From: Microbacterium proteolyticum
GTDB lineage: Bacteria; Actinomycetota; Actinomycetes; Actinomycetales; Microbacteriaceae
Length of the DNA stretch: 64,000 nt
Reading direction: 5' to 3'
Assembly (NCBI RefSeq): GCF_014192415.1
Contig: NZ_JACHXY010000002.1
Location: 496,001 to 560,000 of the forward strand
Under the pieces are notes generated by a model. It searched no databases and was not told the origin of the DNA. It was given only the letters and a program-made list of their open reading frames with translations. Positions 9,270-18,458 of the stretch are shown piece by piece. A program made the position numbers and the translations under genes. Each line of letters opens with the position of its first letter. The stretch's first letter is position 1.

Positions 9270-9297
9270 GCGCGGGCCCGGCTCCCCGGGCCCGCGC
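9270..9297 (-). terminator. GC-rich hairpin between pyrH and frr
   Basis: Perfect 12-bp arms (GCGCGGGCCCGG/CCGGGCCCGCGC) with a 4-base loop lie between the pyrH stop and the frr start. There is no T-run on either side, so it may be an attenuator or partial terminator rather than a full stop. Confidence 0.6.
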
Positions 9298-9303
9298 GGC
9301 GCG

Positions 9304-10020
9304 TCACGTGGTGACGAGCGTTCCCATCGTCTCCCCCAGGAGCGCGTCGGTGACGTTGCCGGGTTCCATGCCGAAAACGCGCATGTCGATGCCGTTGTCC
9401 ATGCAGAGGCTGAACGCGGTGGAGTCCACGACCTTCAGTCCCTTCTGCAGGGCGTCGCGGTAGGTGATGTGGTCGAGCTTGGTGGCGGAAGCGTCGGTGC
9501 GCGGGTCGGCGGTGTAGACGCCGTCCACGCCGTTCTTGGCCACGAGCACCTCGGTCGCGCCGATCTCGAGCGCGCGCTGGGCGGCGACCGTGTCGGTGGA
9601 GAAGTACGGCAGACCCGCCCCGGCACCGAAGATCACGACGCGTCCCTTCTCGAGGTGGCGCACGGCGCGGCGCGGGATGTACGGCTCGGCGACCTGGGTC
9701 ATCGAGATCGCCGACTGCACGCGCGTGGCGGCTCCGGCCTGCTCGAGGAAGTCCTGCAGGGCGAGCGCGTTCATCACGGTGCCGAGCATCCCCATGTAGT
9801 CGGCACGTCCGCGGTCCATGCCGCGCTGGCTGAGCTCGGCACCGCGGAAGAAGTTGCCCCCACCGACCACGATCGCGATCTCGACCCGGTCGACGGCCTG
9901 GGCGATCTCGCGGGCGATCTGACTCACGACATCGGGGTTCACGCCCAACTGGCCGCCCCCGAACGCCTCCCCCGACAGCTTCAGAAGAACTCGGCGGCGC
10001 TTGCTGGCCTCATCGATCAC
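9304..10020 (-). CDS. pyrH: UMP kinase PyrH
   Basis: The enzyme phosphorylates UMP to UDP (bacterial amino-acid-kinase fold, hexameric). The product has 238 residues. [13 protein letters not shown] is the N-terminal nucleotide-binding start, [11 protein letters not shown] the glycine loop, [17 protein letters not shown] the UMP-binding stretch and [14 protein letters not shown] the ATP-site segment. The start is GTG at 10020 with GAGAGGAC upstream. It lies 144 bp after tsf, from which it is separated by a terminator, so it probably has its own promoter. Confidence 0.97.
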   Translation of the reverse strand: MIDEASKRRRVLLKLSGEAFGGGQLGVNPDVVSQIAREIAQAVDRVEIAIVVGGGNFFRGAELSQRGMDRGRADYMGMLGTVMNALALQDFLEQAGAATRVQSAISMTQVAEPYIPRRAVRHLEKGRVVIFGAGAGLPYFSTDTVAAQRALEIGATEVLVAKNGVDGVYTADPRTDASATKLDHITYRDALQKGLKVVDSTAFSLCMDNGIDMRVFGMEPGNVTDALLGETMGTLVTT

Positions 10021-10117
10021 GTGTGGTGTCCTCTCGTCTTTAACAAACTATCCCCCGCGCGTTTCGTGCGTGCGTCCGCAGCGGTGAGGGCGGGGATCCG
10101 GTCGGCGTGCGGGCAGG

Positions 10118-10151
10118 GAAAAGGCCCGGGATGCCGTGGCATCCCGGGCCT
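10118..10151 (-). terminator. tsf terminator
   Basis: A 14-bp perfect stem (AGGCCCGGGATGCC/GGCATCCCGGGCCT, 10122-10151) with a 2-base loop is followed on the minus strand by TTTTCCC. It sits 13 bp after the tsf stop. The stem itself contains one copy of GGATGCC in each arm. Confidence 0.85.
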
Positions 10152-10164
10152 CATCACGTGCGTG

Positions 10165-10992
10165 TTACGCGCCGACCTTGAAGCGGGCGAAGTCGGTCAG
10201 GGTGAGACCGGCGTCGGACGCGACCTTGGCGACGGACAGCTTGTTGTCCTTCGCGTAGTCCTGGTCGAGCAGCGAGACCTGCTTGAAGAACGCGTTGACG
10301 CGGCCCTCGACGATCTTCGGCAGGGCGGCCTCGGGCTTGCCCTCGTTGCGGGAGATCTCGGTGACGATCTCGCGCTCCTTGTCGACGTCGGCCTCGGGCA
10401 CGGCGTCGCGGGTGAGGTACGAGGGGTTCGCGAACGAGATGTGCTGCGCGATGGAGCGAGCGGTCTCGGCGTCGTCACCGGTGTAGGCGAGCACCACGCC
10501 GACCTGCGGGGGCAGGTCCTTGCTGGTCTTGTGCAGGTACACCTCGAACTTGTCGCCCGAGATCGTGCGCACGCGACGCAGTTCGACCTTCTCGCCGATG
10601 ATGGCGGCCTCGTCGGAGATGAGCTGCTCGACGGACTTGCCGTCGGCGTCGGCGGCCAGGGCCGTCTCGACCGAGTCGGCGCCCGCGGCGGCAGCAGCGT
10701 CGGCGACTTTGTCGGCCAGAGCGATGAAGCGCTCGTTCTTGGCGACGAAGTCGGTCTCGCAGGCGAGTTCGAGAAGCGTCACGGAACCGTTGTTCTCGCG
10801 AGCGGCGACGAGGCCCTCGCTCGTGGAACGGTCGGCGCGCTTGGCGTTGCCCTTCGCACCCTTGAGGCGCAGGATCTCGACGGCCTTCTCGACGTCGCCG
10901 TCAGCCTCTTCGAGCGCCTTCTTGGTGTCGACCATGCCGGTGCCGAGCTGCTCGCGCAGCGCCTTGATGTCGGCGATCGTGAAGTTTGCCAT
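10165..10992 (-). CDS. tsf: elongation factor Ts
   Basis: This is the nucleotide exchange factor for EF-Tu. The product has 275 residues: an N-terminal UBA-like domain (IKALREQLGTGMVDTKKAL) followed by the conserved ELACETDFVAKNERF and a C-terminal dimerisation/coiled region. The start is ATG at 10992 (MANFTIADIK), which matches the family; upstream in-frame codons are spurious. It is downstream of rpsB in the standard rpsB-tsf order, with a 154-bp spacer, and is followed by a strong terminator. Confidence 0.97.
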   Translation of the reverse strand: MANFTIADIKALREQLGTGMVDTKKALEEADGDVEKAVEILRLKGAKGNAKRADRSTSEGLVAARENNGSVTLLELACETDFVAKNERFIALADKVADAAAAAGADSVETALAADADGKSVEQLISDEAAIIGEKVELRRVRTISGDKFEVYLHKTSKDLPPQVGVVLAYTGDDAETARSIAQHISFANPSYLTRDAVPEADVDKEREIVTEISRNEGKPEAALPKIVEGRVNAFFKQVSLLDQDYAKDNKLSVAKVASDAGLTLTDFARFKVGA

Positions 10993-11146
10993 GGTGTGGC
11001 GGTCTCCTTGTCGTTTTCGTTCTCGATGTGAGCCCGGCGGGGCCGTGTCGCCACCCTCGCGCGAGGGGGCAGTCACGACCCCGCCGGATCGTAGCCTGTG
11101 CGGGTGACGCGCCGTTCACGCCATGGTGAACCGAGCGTCGCGCGGC

Positions 11147-12082
11147 TTACTTGCTGTCGGTGGCCTCGGCGTCAGCTGCCTCGGCGTCGGTTGCCTCGGC
11201 GTCGGCGACCTCGGTCGCGGTCTCGCCCGACTCGGCGGCGACGGTCTCGTCGTGAGCCTCGGCGCCGGCGGCGTCGGCGGGCGACTCCGTTGCGGCTTCG
11301 GTGGTCTCGGCGTTCGTCTCGGCGGGCGTCTCGAGCAGCTCGCGCTCCCACTCGGCGAGGGGCTCGGCGGCCTCGTCCTCACCGGCGGGCTGGTGACGCT
11401 GGATGAGGCCCTCGGCGGCGGCGTCGGCGATGATGCGCGTGAGCAGGCTCACGGAGCGGATCGCGTCGTCGTTGCCGGGGATCGGGTACTGGAACTCGTC
11501 GGGGTCGGCGTTCGTGTCGAGGATGCCGATCACGGGGATGCCGAGCTTCTTGGCCTCGTCGATCGCGAGGTGCTCGCGCTTGGCGTCAACGACCCAGATG
11601 GCCGACGGGGTCTTCTGCAGGTTGCGGATACCACCGAGCGACTTGTGCAGCTTGTCGAGCTCGCGCTTCTTGAGCAGCAGCTCCTTCTTGGTGAAGCCGC
11701 TCTCGGCCGGGTTCTCGTAGTCGAGCTCTTCGAGCTCCTTCATACGGGCGAGACGCTTCGACACCGTCTGGAAGTTGGTGAGGAGGCCACCGAGCCAGCG
11801 CTGGTTGACGTAGGGCTGGCCCACGCGGGTCGCCTGCTCGGCGAGGACTTCCTGCGCCTGCTTCTTGGTACCGACGAAGAGGATGGTGCCGCCGTGCGCG
11901 ACGGTCTCCTTGACGAACTCGTACGCCTTGTCGATGTACCCGAGCGACTGCTGCAGGTCGATGATGTGGATGCCGGAGCGCTCCGTGAGGATGAAGCGCT
12001 TCACCTTCGGGTTCCACCGGCGGGTCTGGTGTCCGAAGTGAACGCCGCTGTCGAGCAGCTGGCGGATGGTGACGACGGCCAT
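11147..12082 (-). CDS. rpsB: 30S ribosomal protein S2 with acidic C-terminal repeat tail
   Basis: The product has 311 residues. The conserved S2 body ([50 protein letters not shown]) covers about the first 230. The remaining 80 or so are an acidic Ala/Glu/Thr-rich tail that ends in five-residue repeats ([15 protein letters not shown]), encoded by 15-bp tandem DNA repeats. S2 tails of this type are common in Actinobacteria but vary in length. The start is ATG at 12082 with AGGAG 8 bp upstream. Confidence 0.97.
   Translation of the reverse strand: MAVVTIRQLLDSGVHFGHQTRRWNPKVKRFILTERSGIHIIDLQQSLGYIDKAYEFVKETVAHGGTILFVGTKKQAQEVLAEQATRVGQPYVNQRWLGGLLTNFQTVSKRLARMKELEELDYENPAESGFTKKELLLKKRELDKLHKSLGGIRNLQKTPSAIWVVDAKREHLAIDEAKKLGIPVIGILDTNADPDEFQYPIPGNDDAIRSVSLLTRIIADAAAEGLIQRHQPAGEDEAAEPLAEWERELLETPAETNAETTEAATESPADAAGAEAHDETVAAESGETATEVADAEATDAEAADAEATDSK
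11163..11214 (-). repeat. 15-bp tandem repeat in the 3' end of rpsB
   Basis: Three units start at 11163, 11178 and 11193 with core GCCTCGGCGTC on the plus strand, plus a partial fourth. They encode the DAEA(T/A) repeats of the S2 tail. The 15-bp unit keeps the frame, so copy-number change would alter only tail length. Confidence 0.8.
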
Positions 12083-12386
12083 GGTCGTACTCCTGTTTCT
12101 GGGCGCTTTCGCGCCGTGGTTGTGGTTGTTCGCGTCAAGCGGTTCGCCCGACGAGCCTGGTGCCCGACGCACACCCGCCACCCGCCGGAGCGGAGGACCA
12201 TGGGGTGTGGATGCCGCGCGGTGCGTCATTCGCGAGAACGACACGATGCGCAATGGGCACGCGGAGTCATCCCGACATGCGGGATGCGTCCCCCAGCATA
12301 CAGGACCGTTCCTCCCCACCACGTGCCGGTCCCCACCCGTGTCGGGGGCGCCGAACCGCGGGACGCGCACACGACAGACTGCCCCG
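12083..12386. promoter_or_regulatory. divergent regulatory region between rpsB and the M23 peptidase gene
   Basis: No gene is seen in these 304 bp. On the minus strand TATGCT (12295-12300), preceded by TG, is a candidate extended -10 for rpsB, giving a leader of about 200 nt; the -35 is poor. A 7-bp hairpin CATCCCG/CGGGATG (12268-12286) falls just after the predicted start site and could be part of an S2 autoregulatory leader. The short plus-strand leader of the peptidase gene is also here. Confidence 0.4.
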
Positions 12387-12860
12387 ATGATCTCGGCATC
12401 CTTGCGTTCGTTCGCGGTGCTCGCCGCGTTCCTTCTCGCGATTCCGGACCCGCTCGCCGACCTCGGATGGGTGTGGCCCGTCGCGCACGTCCAGGTCGTG
12501 CGCCCGTACGAGGCTCCGGCCCACGCGTACGGACCGGGCCACCGGGGACTCGATCTCGCGTCGGGAGAGGTCGTCCGCTCCCCCGCAGACGGACATGTGG
12601 CGTTCGCGGGAGAAGTGGCCGGTCGCCCGGTGGTGACCATCGATCACGGAGGCGGGTTGGTGACGACGCTCGAGCCCGTGGCATCCGATACCGCCGTCGG
12701 AGACGTCGTCGCACGGGCGGCACCGGTGGGACGCCTCGCTATGGGCGGACACACCGCGCCGGGAATGCTGCACTTGGGCGTGCGCCTGGACGGGGAGTAC
12801 ATCAACCCGTTGCGATTGCGCGGCGGCGTGCCCCGGGCAATCCTGCTGCCGTGCTGCTGA
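12387..12860 (+). CDS. M23-family (LytM-like) peptidase domain protein
   Basis: The product has 157 residues. A hydrophobic N-terminus (about 8-25) is a signal or anchor segment. The body is one LytM domain: GHRGLDLAS gives the metal ligands His52 and Asp56, and [19 protein letters not shown] is the typical core. At the HxH site the sequence reads MLHLGVR, so the second His is kept but the first is Met. It may be a catalytically weak or regulatory LytM protein. It is divergent from rpsB, a position where this family is often found in Actinobacteria. Confidence 0.88.
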   Translation: MISASLRSFAVLAAFLLAIPDPLADLGWVWPVAHVQVVRPYEAPAHAYGPGHRGLDLASGEVVRSPADGHVAFAGEVAGRPVVTIDHGGGLVTTLEPVASDTAVGDVVARAAPVGRLAMGGHTAPGMLHLGVRLDGEYINPLRLRGGVPRAILLPCC

Positions 12861-12932
12861 GGGTCAGCGGCCGGGTGCCGCCGCCGCATGGGATGGCGCA
12901 CCGGCGACGATGTCGCGCGCAGGGGGCGTTCG

Positions 12933-13523
12933 TCAGCGGATCTCGTTACCGCTGCCCGCCACGACGGCCGATCCGACTCCGCCGCCGGAGCGGACGACAT
13001 TGTCGTGTCCGCGGACGGTGACCGAGGGGATGCCGGATACCGCCTCGGTGGTCGTGCGGTCGCCCGTGATCTCGATGCGTCCGATCCCGGCCGCCGAGGT
13101 CACCACACCGTCATCTCCCTGGACGATGACCTCGTCGGCACCGGCGACCTGCACACGGATGCGGTCACCCGAGATGCGGAGTGTTCCGACGGTGGCCGCA
13201 GACGCGTCGACCGTGAGGGCGGAGCCGGCGACCGTCAGCTCGGCGCACGTGCCCGTGACACGGAACGATCGGTCCGCGCCCGACGCGATCTGACTCCCGC
13301 CGTCGCCGCAGTCGAGCGCGCCGGCGTCGGTCGCTGAGGATGCCGCGGGCGACGGCGCGAGGGGGGTCGCCGTCGACGACGGGGTCGCGGTCTGAGCGAC
13401 CTGTCCGTCGGGGCTCGGCGGCAGACGGGATCCGACCGGTCGCGGAGCGCCGACGAAGATGCATCCCGCCAGGAGGGCGGTGAGGGCGGCCACGCCCGAG
13501 AGTGCGAGCAGACGCCGGTTCAT
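12933..13523 (-). CDS. DUF3060-type lipoprotein
   Basis: The product has 196 residues. The signal peptide ends in LLAGC, with Cys21 as the predicted lipid-modified residue. A Pro/Ser/Thr-rich linker (about 35-65) leads to a repetitive C-terminal half of short beta-strand units ending in V or I (SALTVDASAATVGTLRI, VIVQGDDGVV, SVTVRGHDNVV). This matches the DUF3060 family found in exported actinobacterial proteins and suggests a beta-helix. Function unknown. The start is ATG at 13523 with GAGG upstream; the longer frame would abolish the signal peptide. Confidence 0.85.
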   Translation of the reverse strand: MNRRLLALSGVAALTALLAGCIFVGAPRPVGSRLPPSPDGQVAQTATPSSTATPLAPSPAASSATDAGALDCGDGGSQIASGADRSFRVTGTCAELTVAGSALTVDASAATVGTLRISGDRIRVQVAGADEVIVQGDDGVVTSAAGIGRIEITGDRTTTEAVSGIPSVTVRGHDNVVRSGGGVGSAVVAGSGNEIR

Positions 13524-13765
13524 GACCTCACGGTAGGCCCGGGCGAAGGCACTCGCCAGGGGGATCTCTCCCCCGACGCCCGCGCAGGATGGGGTCCCTC
13601 GCGCGGGGGCGATTCGGTGCGGGGAGATCGCGGGGCTCGGCAGCGCGGCAGCGCGGGGCGCCGTCAGCCGCGGGGCGCGCCAGGCACGCGGGAGGTGACG
13701 GGCGGGGTTCACGTGAGGCGGAAGGCGTCTGAGGCGCGCGCGTGCGGAAGGTGGGCGGCGGTGCG

Positions 13766-14731
13766 TCAGGCGCGCGGGTGCGCCAGCCGGTAGGCCTCGC
13801 GCAGACGTTCCGCCGAAACGTGGGTGTAGATCTGGGTGGTGCCCAGGCTCGCGTGGCCGAGGATCTCCTGGACCGCACGCAGGTCGGCTCCCCCGTCGAG
13901 TAGGTGCGTCGCCGCCGAATGCCGGAGGGCGTGGGGTCCGAGCACGTCGGTGCCGACGCGCGGAGCGACCGTCCGGGATACGAGCGTGTGCACCGCGCGC
14001 GGGCCCAGCCGCGCTCCCTTCGCCCCCAGGAACAGCGCGCGCTCGTCACCGGGTGCCGTGATCCGTCGGGGCGCCGGAGTCTTCTCGCCCCTGCGGCCCT
14101 CGTGCACGGCCGCTTGTCGCCTCGCCACGAGTACGGGTCGGGCGCGCACGAGGTAGGCCTGCAGGGCACGCGCCGCCGGGAGGCCGAACGGCACCACTCG
14201 TTCTTTGTCGCCCTTGCCTCGCAGCCTCAGCGTCCGCCGTTCATGGTCGACGTCATCGAGGTCGAGCCCGCAGATCTCGGACACCCGCGCACCCGAACCG
14301 TAGAGCGTCTCGAGGATCGCGTGATCGCGAAGGGCGATCGCATCGCCGTTGTGGGCCGCCGCAGCGGTGTCGGAGAGCACGTCGTCGAGCGCGTCGGCGG
14401 TCGCCACCGTCGGCAGTGTGCGCCCCCGCTTGGGGGAGACCATCCGCTGCGACGGATCGGCCTCCACCAGCCCCTGTTCTGCGGCCCACCCGAACATCCC
14501 CCGCACGGTCGAGGTCCGCCGGGCGGCGGTCGCCTTCGCCTGCCCGGCCTTCGTCGCCTGCCACTGCCACTCTCGAAGATCGTCGACCTCGATACGGGCG
14601 ATGTCGCGATCGCCCACCGCACGGACGAGATCGGCGAGATCCCCCCGGTAGGCGCGGACCGTCGCGGGCGACAGGCGCCGCACGTCGGCGACGTGGGCGA
14701 GATAGCCCTCGACGACCTCCGATGTGCGCAT
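13766..14731 (-). CDS. xerC: tyrosine recombinase XerC
   Basis: The enzyme resolves chromosome dimers at dif. The product has 321 residues from MRTSEVVEGY. The N-terminal SAM-like core-binding domain (1-85) includes LSPATVRAYRGDL. The catalytic set is complete: Arg149 (GARVSEI), Lys173 (GKGDKE), His267 and Arg270 (HALRHS), His293 (LGHASL) and Tyr302 (IYTHV). A charged insertion of about 25 residues (205-229) before the C-terminal catalytic block is longer than in E. coli XerC. An in-frame ATG seven codons earlier is possible. Its position beside dprA is typical of the chromosomal XerC rather than of a phage integrase. Confidence 0.95.
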   Translation of the reverse strand: MRTSEVVEGYLAHVADVRRLSPATVRAYRGDLADLVRAVGDRDIARIEVDDLREWQWQATKAGQAKATAARRTSTVRGMFGWAAEQGLVEADPSQRMVSPKRGRTLPTVATADALDDVLSDTAAAAHNGDAIALRDHAILETLYGSGARVSEICGLDLDDVDHERRTLRLRGKGDKERVVPFGLPAARALQAYLVRARPVLVARRQAAVHEGRRGEKTPAPRRITAPGDERALFLGAKGARLGPRAVHTLVSRTVAPRVGTDVLGPHALRHSAATHLLDGGADLRAVQEILGHASLGTTQIYTHVSAERLREAYRLAHPRA

Positions 14732-14829
14732 CCCCCCAGACTGCCCCGACACGTCTCGAATGCATCCTTCACGCGCCGACGCACAGCGACACCAGCCGAT
14801 CGAGGCGTCGCCGGCGGTGCAGCGCCCCC

Positions 14830-15999
14830 CTACCCCGGCCGTCCGGCCGCCTTGTCACGCGCGACCGTCCGCCACGCGCCGTCGTCGTCGCGCTGCACCC
14901 GGCCCTCCAACTCGGCGAAGCCCAGCAAGATGGCGGCTTCTTCGGGCGCGAGCCCGCTGCGGCGCGCGACTTCGTCGGCCGAGCGTCCCGTGCGCGCAGA
15001 CAGCGCATCGAGCAGACGAGTCGTGGCGTCGGTTCGCGCGTGCTCAGATGCCGGTGGGGGCGGCCCGCCGACGCCGAGCATCTCGAGCACATCCGCCGCG
15101 GAGGTCACGCACACGCCGTCGTATTCGCGCAGCACGCGATGGCATCCGGCTGAGGCGGCACTGGTCACCGGCCCCGGGACGGCGCCGAGCGGTCGTCCGA
15201 GAGTCGCGGCGTGGGCGGCCGTGTTCAGCGAGCCACTGCGCCACCCCGCCTCGACCACGACGACCGCGTCGGACATGGCGGCGATCAGGCGGTTTCTGCT
15301 GAGGAAGCGCCACTTCGTCGGCGCGGCACCGCACGGCGTCTCGCTCCACACGGCCCCGGTGGCGGCGATCTGAGAGAGCAGGGCCTCGTGACCGCGAGGG
15401 TAGGGACGATCGACACCTCCGGCGAGGAAGGCGACAGTCCCCCCGCCCGCGGACAGGGCGGCTCGGTGACATGCACCATCGATGCCGTAGGCGGCACCGG
15501 AGATGACCACGACCCCCGCCGCCGCGAGGTCTGCCGCCAGGTCGGCCGCCACCCCCTCGCCGTAGGCCGTCGACGCGCGAGCGCCCACCAGGGCGACGGC
15601 GGGGCGTTCGGCATCCATCGCCGCACCCCGGCGCCAGAGCGCGAGCGGCGCGTGCGCGCCGAGATCATCGAGACGCGTCGGCCACGCCGCATCACCGGGC
15701 ACGACGAGAGATGCCCCGCATCGCCTGGCTGCGTCGAGCGCCGCATCGACGGCGCCCGGCTGTCCGCGCGGCGCCCATCGGGCTCGAGCTCGACGCACCT
15801 CAGGATCCCCGGAGTCGTCGATCTGGCGCAGCGCCTCGATCGCACCGTGCTCGGCCACGAGCCGCCCGGCGACACCGTCGCCCGGCTCGACGAGCACACT
15901 CCACACGGCCCGCGCGTAGGCGTCTTCGGCCGAGGTCTGCCCCTCACCGCGCAGCCCCCGCACCGCCGCCCTCGCCGTGGCCGCGTCCATCGGGATCAT
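14830..15999 (-). CDS. dprA: DNA-processing protein DprA
   Basis: DprA binds single-stranded DNA and loads RecA during natural transformation. The product has 389 residues. The Rossmann-like core shows VALVGARASTAYG, VVISGAAYGIDG, FLAGGVDRPYP, RFLSRNRLIAAMSD and VVVEAGWRSGSL, all family hallmarks. A C-terminal winged-helix (about 325-385) follows. ATG at 15999 overlaps the yifB stop (ATGA). The gene is intact, but Actinobacteria carry dprA widely without proven competence, so the role may be general DNA handling. Confidence 0.96.
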   Translation of the reverse strand: MIPMDAATARAAVRGLRGEGQTSAEDAYARAVWSVLVEPGDGVAGRLVAEHGAIEALRQIDDSGDPEVRRARARWAPRGQPGAVDAALDAARRCGASLVVPGDAAWPTRLDDLGAHAPLALWRRGAAMDAERPAVALVGARASTAYGEGVAADLAADLAAAGVVVISGAAYGIDGACHRAALSAGGGTVAFLAGGVDRPYPRGHEALLSQIAATGAVWSETPCGAAPTKWRFLSRNRLIAAMSDAVVVVEAGWRSGSLNTAAHAATLGRPLGAVPGPVTSAASAGCHRVLREYDGVCVTSAADVLEMLGVGGPPPPASEHARTDATTRLLDALSARTGRSADEVARRSGLAPEEAAILLGFAELEGRVQRDDDGAWRTVARDKAAGRPG

Positions 16000-17519
16000 G
16001 CGCCCGCCCCCTGCCGCAGGTACAGTGCTCGTCCGACGTCGTCGAGCCGTAACCGGTCGTGGCCGGCGAGGTCGGCGACGGTCCATGCGACCCGCAGCAG
16101 ACGGTCGTAGCCGCGGAGCGTCAGCGCCCCGCGACGCAGGGCCACGTCGAGGGGTCGGAGCACCTCCGGCGGCGGGGCTGCCGGTCCCCTCAGCCAGGTA
16201 CCGGGCACATCGGCATTGCGACGCCAGGCCGTCGACGACCACCGGCGAGCGGCACGTGCCCTCGCCTCGGCCACTCGGCCCCGCGCGTCGGCGGAACTGA
16301 CGACGCGCGCATCGCCCTCCTGGCGGGCGGACGACACGCGTTGCAACCGCAGGTCGATGTCGATGCGATCGAGGAGCGGACCCGACAGACGCCGCGTGTA
16401 CCGGCGGATCGCCTGCGGCGGGCACTCGCACGCTCCCCCGGGAACTCCGTACTGACCGCACGGACAGGGATTGGTCGCGATGACCAGCTGGAATCGTGCG
16501 GGATACGTGGCCGCGACACCCGAGCGATGTACCTCGATCGTGCCGTTCTCGAGAGGCTGCCGCAGGGCATCGAGCACGGAGGCGGGGAACTCGCCGCCCT
16601 CGTCGAGGAACAGCACGCCGTCGCTGGCGCGGGCGATCGCACCCGGGCGGACGACACCGGATCCCCCGCCGATGAGAGCTGCGGCCGTCGCGCCGTGATG
16701 CGGGCTCTCGAAGGGAGGGGTGCGTGAGAGCCGTGTCACCGTGTCACCCGCGAGCGAACGAACCGAGGCGACCGACAGGGCTGCCTCGTCATCGAGGGGC
16801 GGGAGGATTCCCGGGAGCCGCCGCGCGAGCATCGTCTTGCCCGCGCCCGGCGGCCCACTCATGAGGATGTGGTGGCCGCCCGCGGCCGCGACGACCAGGG
16901 CATCGACCGCCTCGGGCTGTCCCACGACGTCAGCGAGGTCGAGCGGGTTCTCGTCGGTACCCGCGCTGGCCGGCGCCTCCACCGCGACGAGCTCGGCCGC
17001 ATCGCTGCTCCCGCCGTGCCACCGCACGACCTCGGCCAGGCAGGAGGCCGCGAGAACCTCCATGCCCTCGACGAGCCGGGCCTCGGCGGCGTTGGCGGGC
17101 GGGACGACGACCCGGCTGTGCCCGGATCGCTGCGCCGCGATGACCGAGGGCAGGACGCCGGGCACCGGGCGCAGCCGTCCGTCGAGACCCAGCTCACCGA
17201 TGTGCACGGTGGTCGCGACGCGCGCGGCATCCATCGCCACCGACGTCGACAGGGCGGCCACCGCGATCGCCACGTCGAAGCCCGACCCGCGTTTTGGGAG
17301 GCTGGCCGGTGAGAGGTTCACCGTGATCCGTCGCTTGGGCAGATCGAGACCGCGATTGGTGCAGGCGTTGCGCACGCGCCGCCCCGCTTCGCCGAGCGCC
17401 TTGTCGGGCAGGCCGATGATCGAGAACTCCGGCGTCTGCGACGAGACATCGGCCTCCACCTCGACCAGATCGCCGCGGAGGCCCGACAGGGCCACCGCCC
17501 AGGTGCGCGCGACGGTCAC
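15996..17519 (-). CDS. YifB/ComM-family Mg-chelatase-like AAA+ ATPase
   Basis: The product has 507 residues. It has an N-terminal Lon-like S16 fold (VSSQTPEFSIIGLPDKAL to about 170), an AAA+ core with Walker A GPPGAGKTMLA, Walker B DGVLFLDEGGEF, and the ATNPCPCG cysteine motif. The C-terminal Mg-chelatase region follows. In Haemophilus and Vibrio the homologue ComM is a branch-migration helicase that helps integrate transforming DNA. GTG at 17519 overlaps the yraN stop and its own stop overlaps dprA, so all three are translationally chained. Confidence 0.95.
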   Translation of the reverse strand: MTVARTWAVALSGLRGDLVEVEADVSSQTPEFSIIGLPDKALGEAGRRVRNACTNRGLDLPKRRITVNLSPASLPKRGSGFDVAIAVAALSTSVAMDAARVATTVHIGELGLDGRLRPVPGVLPSVIAAQRSGHSRVVVPPANAAEARLVEGMEVLAASCLAEVVRWHGGSSDAAELVAVEAPASAGTDENPLDLADVVGQPEAVDALVVAAAGGHHILMSGPPGAGKTMLARRLPGILPPLDDEAALSVASVRSLAGDTVTRLSRTPPFESPHHGATAAALIGGGSGVVRPGAIARASDGVLFLDEGGEFPASVLDALRQPLENGTIEVHRSGVAATYPARFQLVIATNPCPCGQYGVPGGACECPPQAIRRYTRRLSGPLLDRIDIDLRLQRVSSARQEGDARVVSSADARGRVAEARARAARRWSSTAWRRNADVPGTWLRGPAAPPPEVLRPLDVALRRGALTLRGYDRLLRVAWTVADLAGHDRLRLDDVGRALYLRQGAGA

Positions 17520-17878
17520 AGGGCGTCCTCGAGGTGCTCGAGGCGGGCCGTGGCCGGATCGCCACCGGTCAGCCCGATCGCGTCGACGCGGAGCCGCCGC
17601 CCCCGCGCGAGATCGGGGTTCGCCGCGATCCACGCCATCGCCAGTCGCCAGAGCCGCGTCGCCTTGCGCTTGTCGATCGCCTCGAACGGATGCCCGAAGT
17701 CTTCGCTGCGCCGGGTCTTCACCTCCACGACGACGAGCGTGCCGTCGCGCTCGGCGACGATGTCGATCTCGCCCTGGGTGCACCGCCAATTGCGCGCGAT
17801 GATGCGGTAGCCGTCGCCTACGAGGTAGGAGACGGCGCGGTCTTCCCCGGCCCGGCCGAGGTCGTCTTTCGCTGCCAT
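17516..17878 (-). CDS. YraN family protein (UPF0102, endonuclease-like fold)
   Basis: The product has 120 residues. The restriction-endonuclease-like core is visible: GEIDIVAERDGTLVVVEVKTR carries the D...ExK metal/catalytic pattern, preceded by GYRIIARNWRC. The family is widespread and its activity poorly defined; its constant linkage with yifB and dprA suggests a DNA-processing role. It is the first gene of the yraN-yifB-dprA chain, 91 bp after the DUF2469 gene. Confidence 0.93.
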   Translation of the reverse strand: MAAKDDLGRAGEDRAVSYLVGDGYRIIARNWRCTQGEIDIVAERDGTLVVVEVKTRRSEDFGHPFEAIDKRKATRLWRLAMAWIAANPDLARGRRLRVDAIGLTGGDPATARLEHLEDAL

Positions 17879-17969
17879 GCCCGAGAGCGTGGCATCCGGA
17901 TCATCCGGTACGTGGGCCGATCCGGCTCATCGATGGAGAGATGAGCGAGACTCGCCCTGGGGAGGAACC

Positions 17970-18293
17970 TCAGTTGTCGAGCGACAGCTCGTCGGGCAGC
18001 TGGAAGTCGTGCCGCGAAAGCTCCTCGACGTTCACGTCTTTGAACGTGAGCACTCGCACCGACTTCACGAAACGGTCGGCGCGGTAGATGTCCCAGACCC
18101 ACACATCGGTCATCGAGATCTCGAAGTAGAAGTCGTGCTCGGTGTCGCGGCGCACGACGTTGACGTCGTTCGCGAGATAGAACCGACGCTCGGTCTCGAT
18201 CACGTAGGTGAACTGGCGCACGACATCGCGGTACTCGCGGTACAGGGCCAGCTCGAGTTCGCGGTCGTAATCCTCGAAGACGTCGTCATCCAT
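17970..18293 (-). CDS. DUF2469 domain protein
   Basis: The product has 107 residues, strongly acidic and aromatic (EDYDRELELALYREYRDV, FYFEISMTDVWVWD). This family is nearly invariant across Actinobacteria and sits between rnhB and yraN, as here, but has no known function. No membrane segment, signal or cofactor motif is visible. The start ATG at 18293 is the family-typical MDDDVFEDY. Confidence 0.93.
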   Translation of the reverse strand: MDDDVFEDYDRELELALYREYRDVVRQFTYVIETERRFYLANDVNVVRRDTEHDFYFEISMTDVWVWDIYRADRFVKSVRVLTFKDVNVEELSRHDFQLPDELSLDN

Positions 18294-18458
18294 GGTCTTT
18301 CCATCCTAGGCGCGCGCCGTGGTCCGAGCGGCATGACGATGCCCGCCCGGGCGCGTCCTGCGGACACCCGCTCAACTCGAGCACCCGTCGGGAAGGCCTC
18401 CGATCGTCGAGACACCCGTGCAGCCGGAGCCTCCGCCCGCCGGCCGGCCGTCGCCTCG

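Noticed and set aside
13524..13765. Extra gene or extension between xerC and the DUF3060 lipoprotein
   Set aside because: Open frames exist but would destroy the lipoprotein signal peptide and show only Arg/Pro-rich composition.
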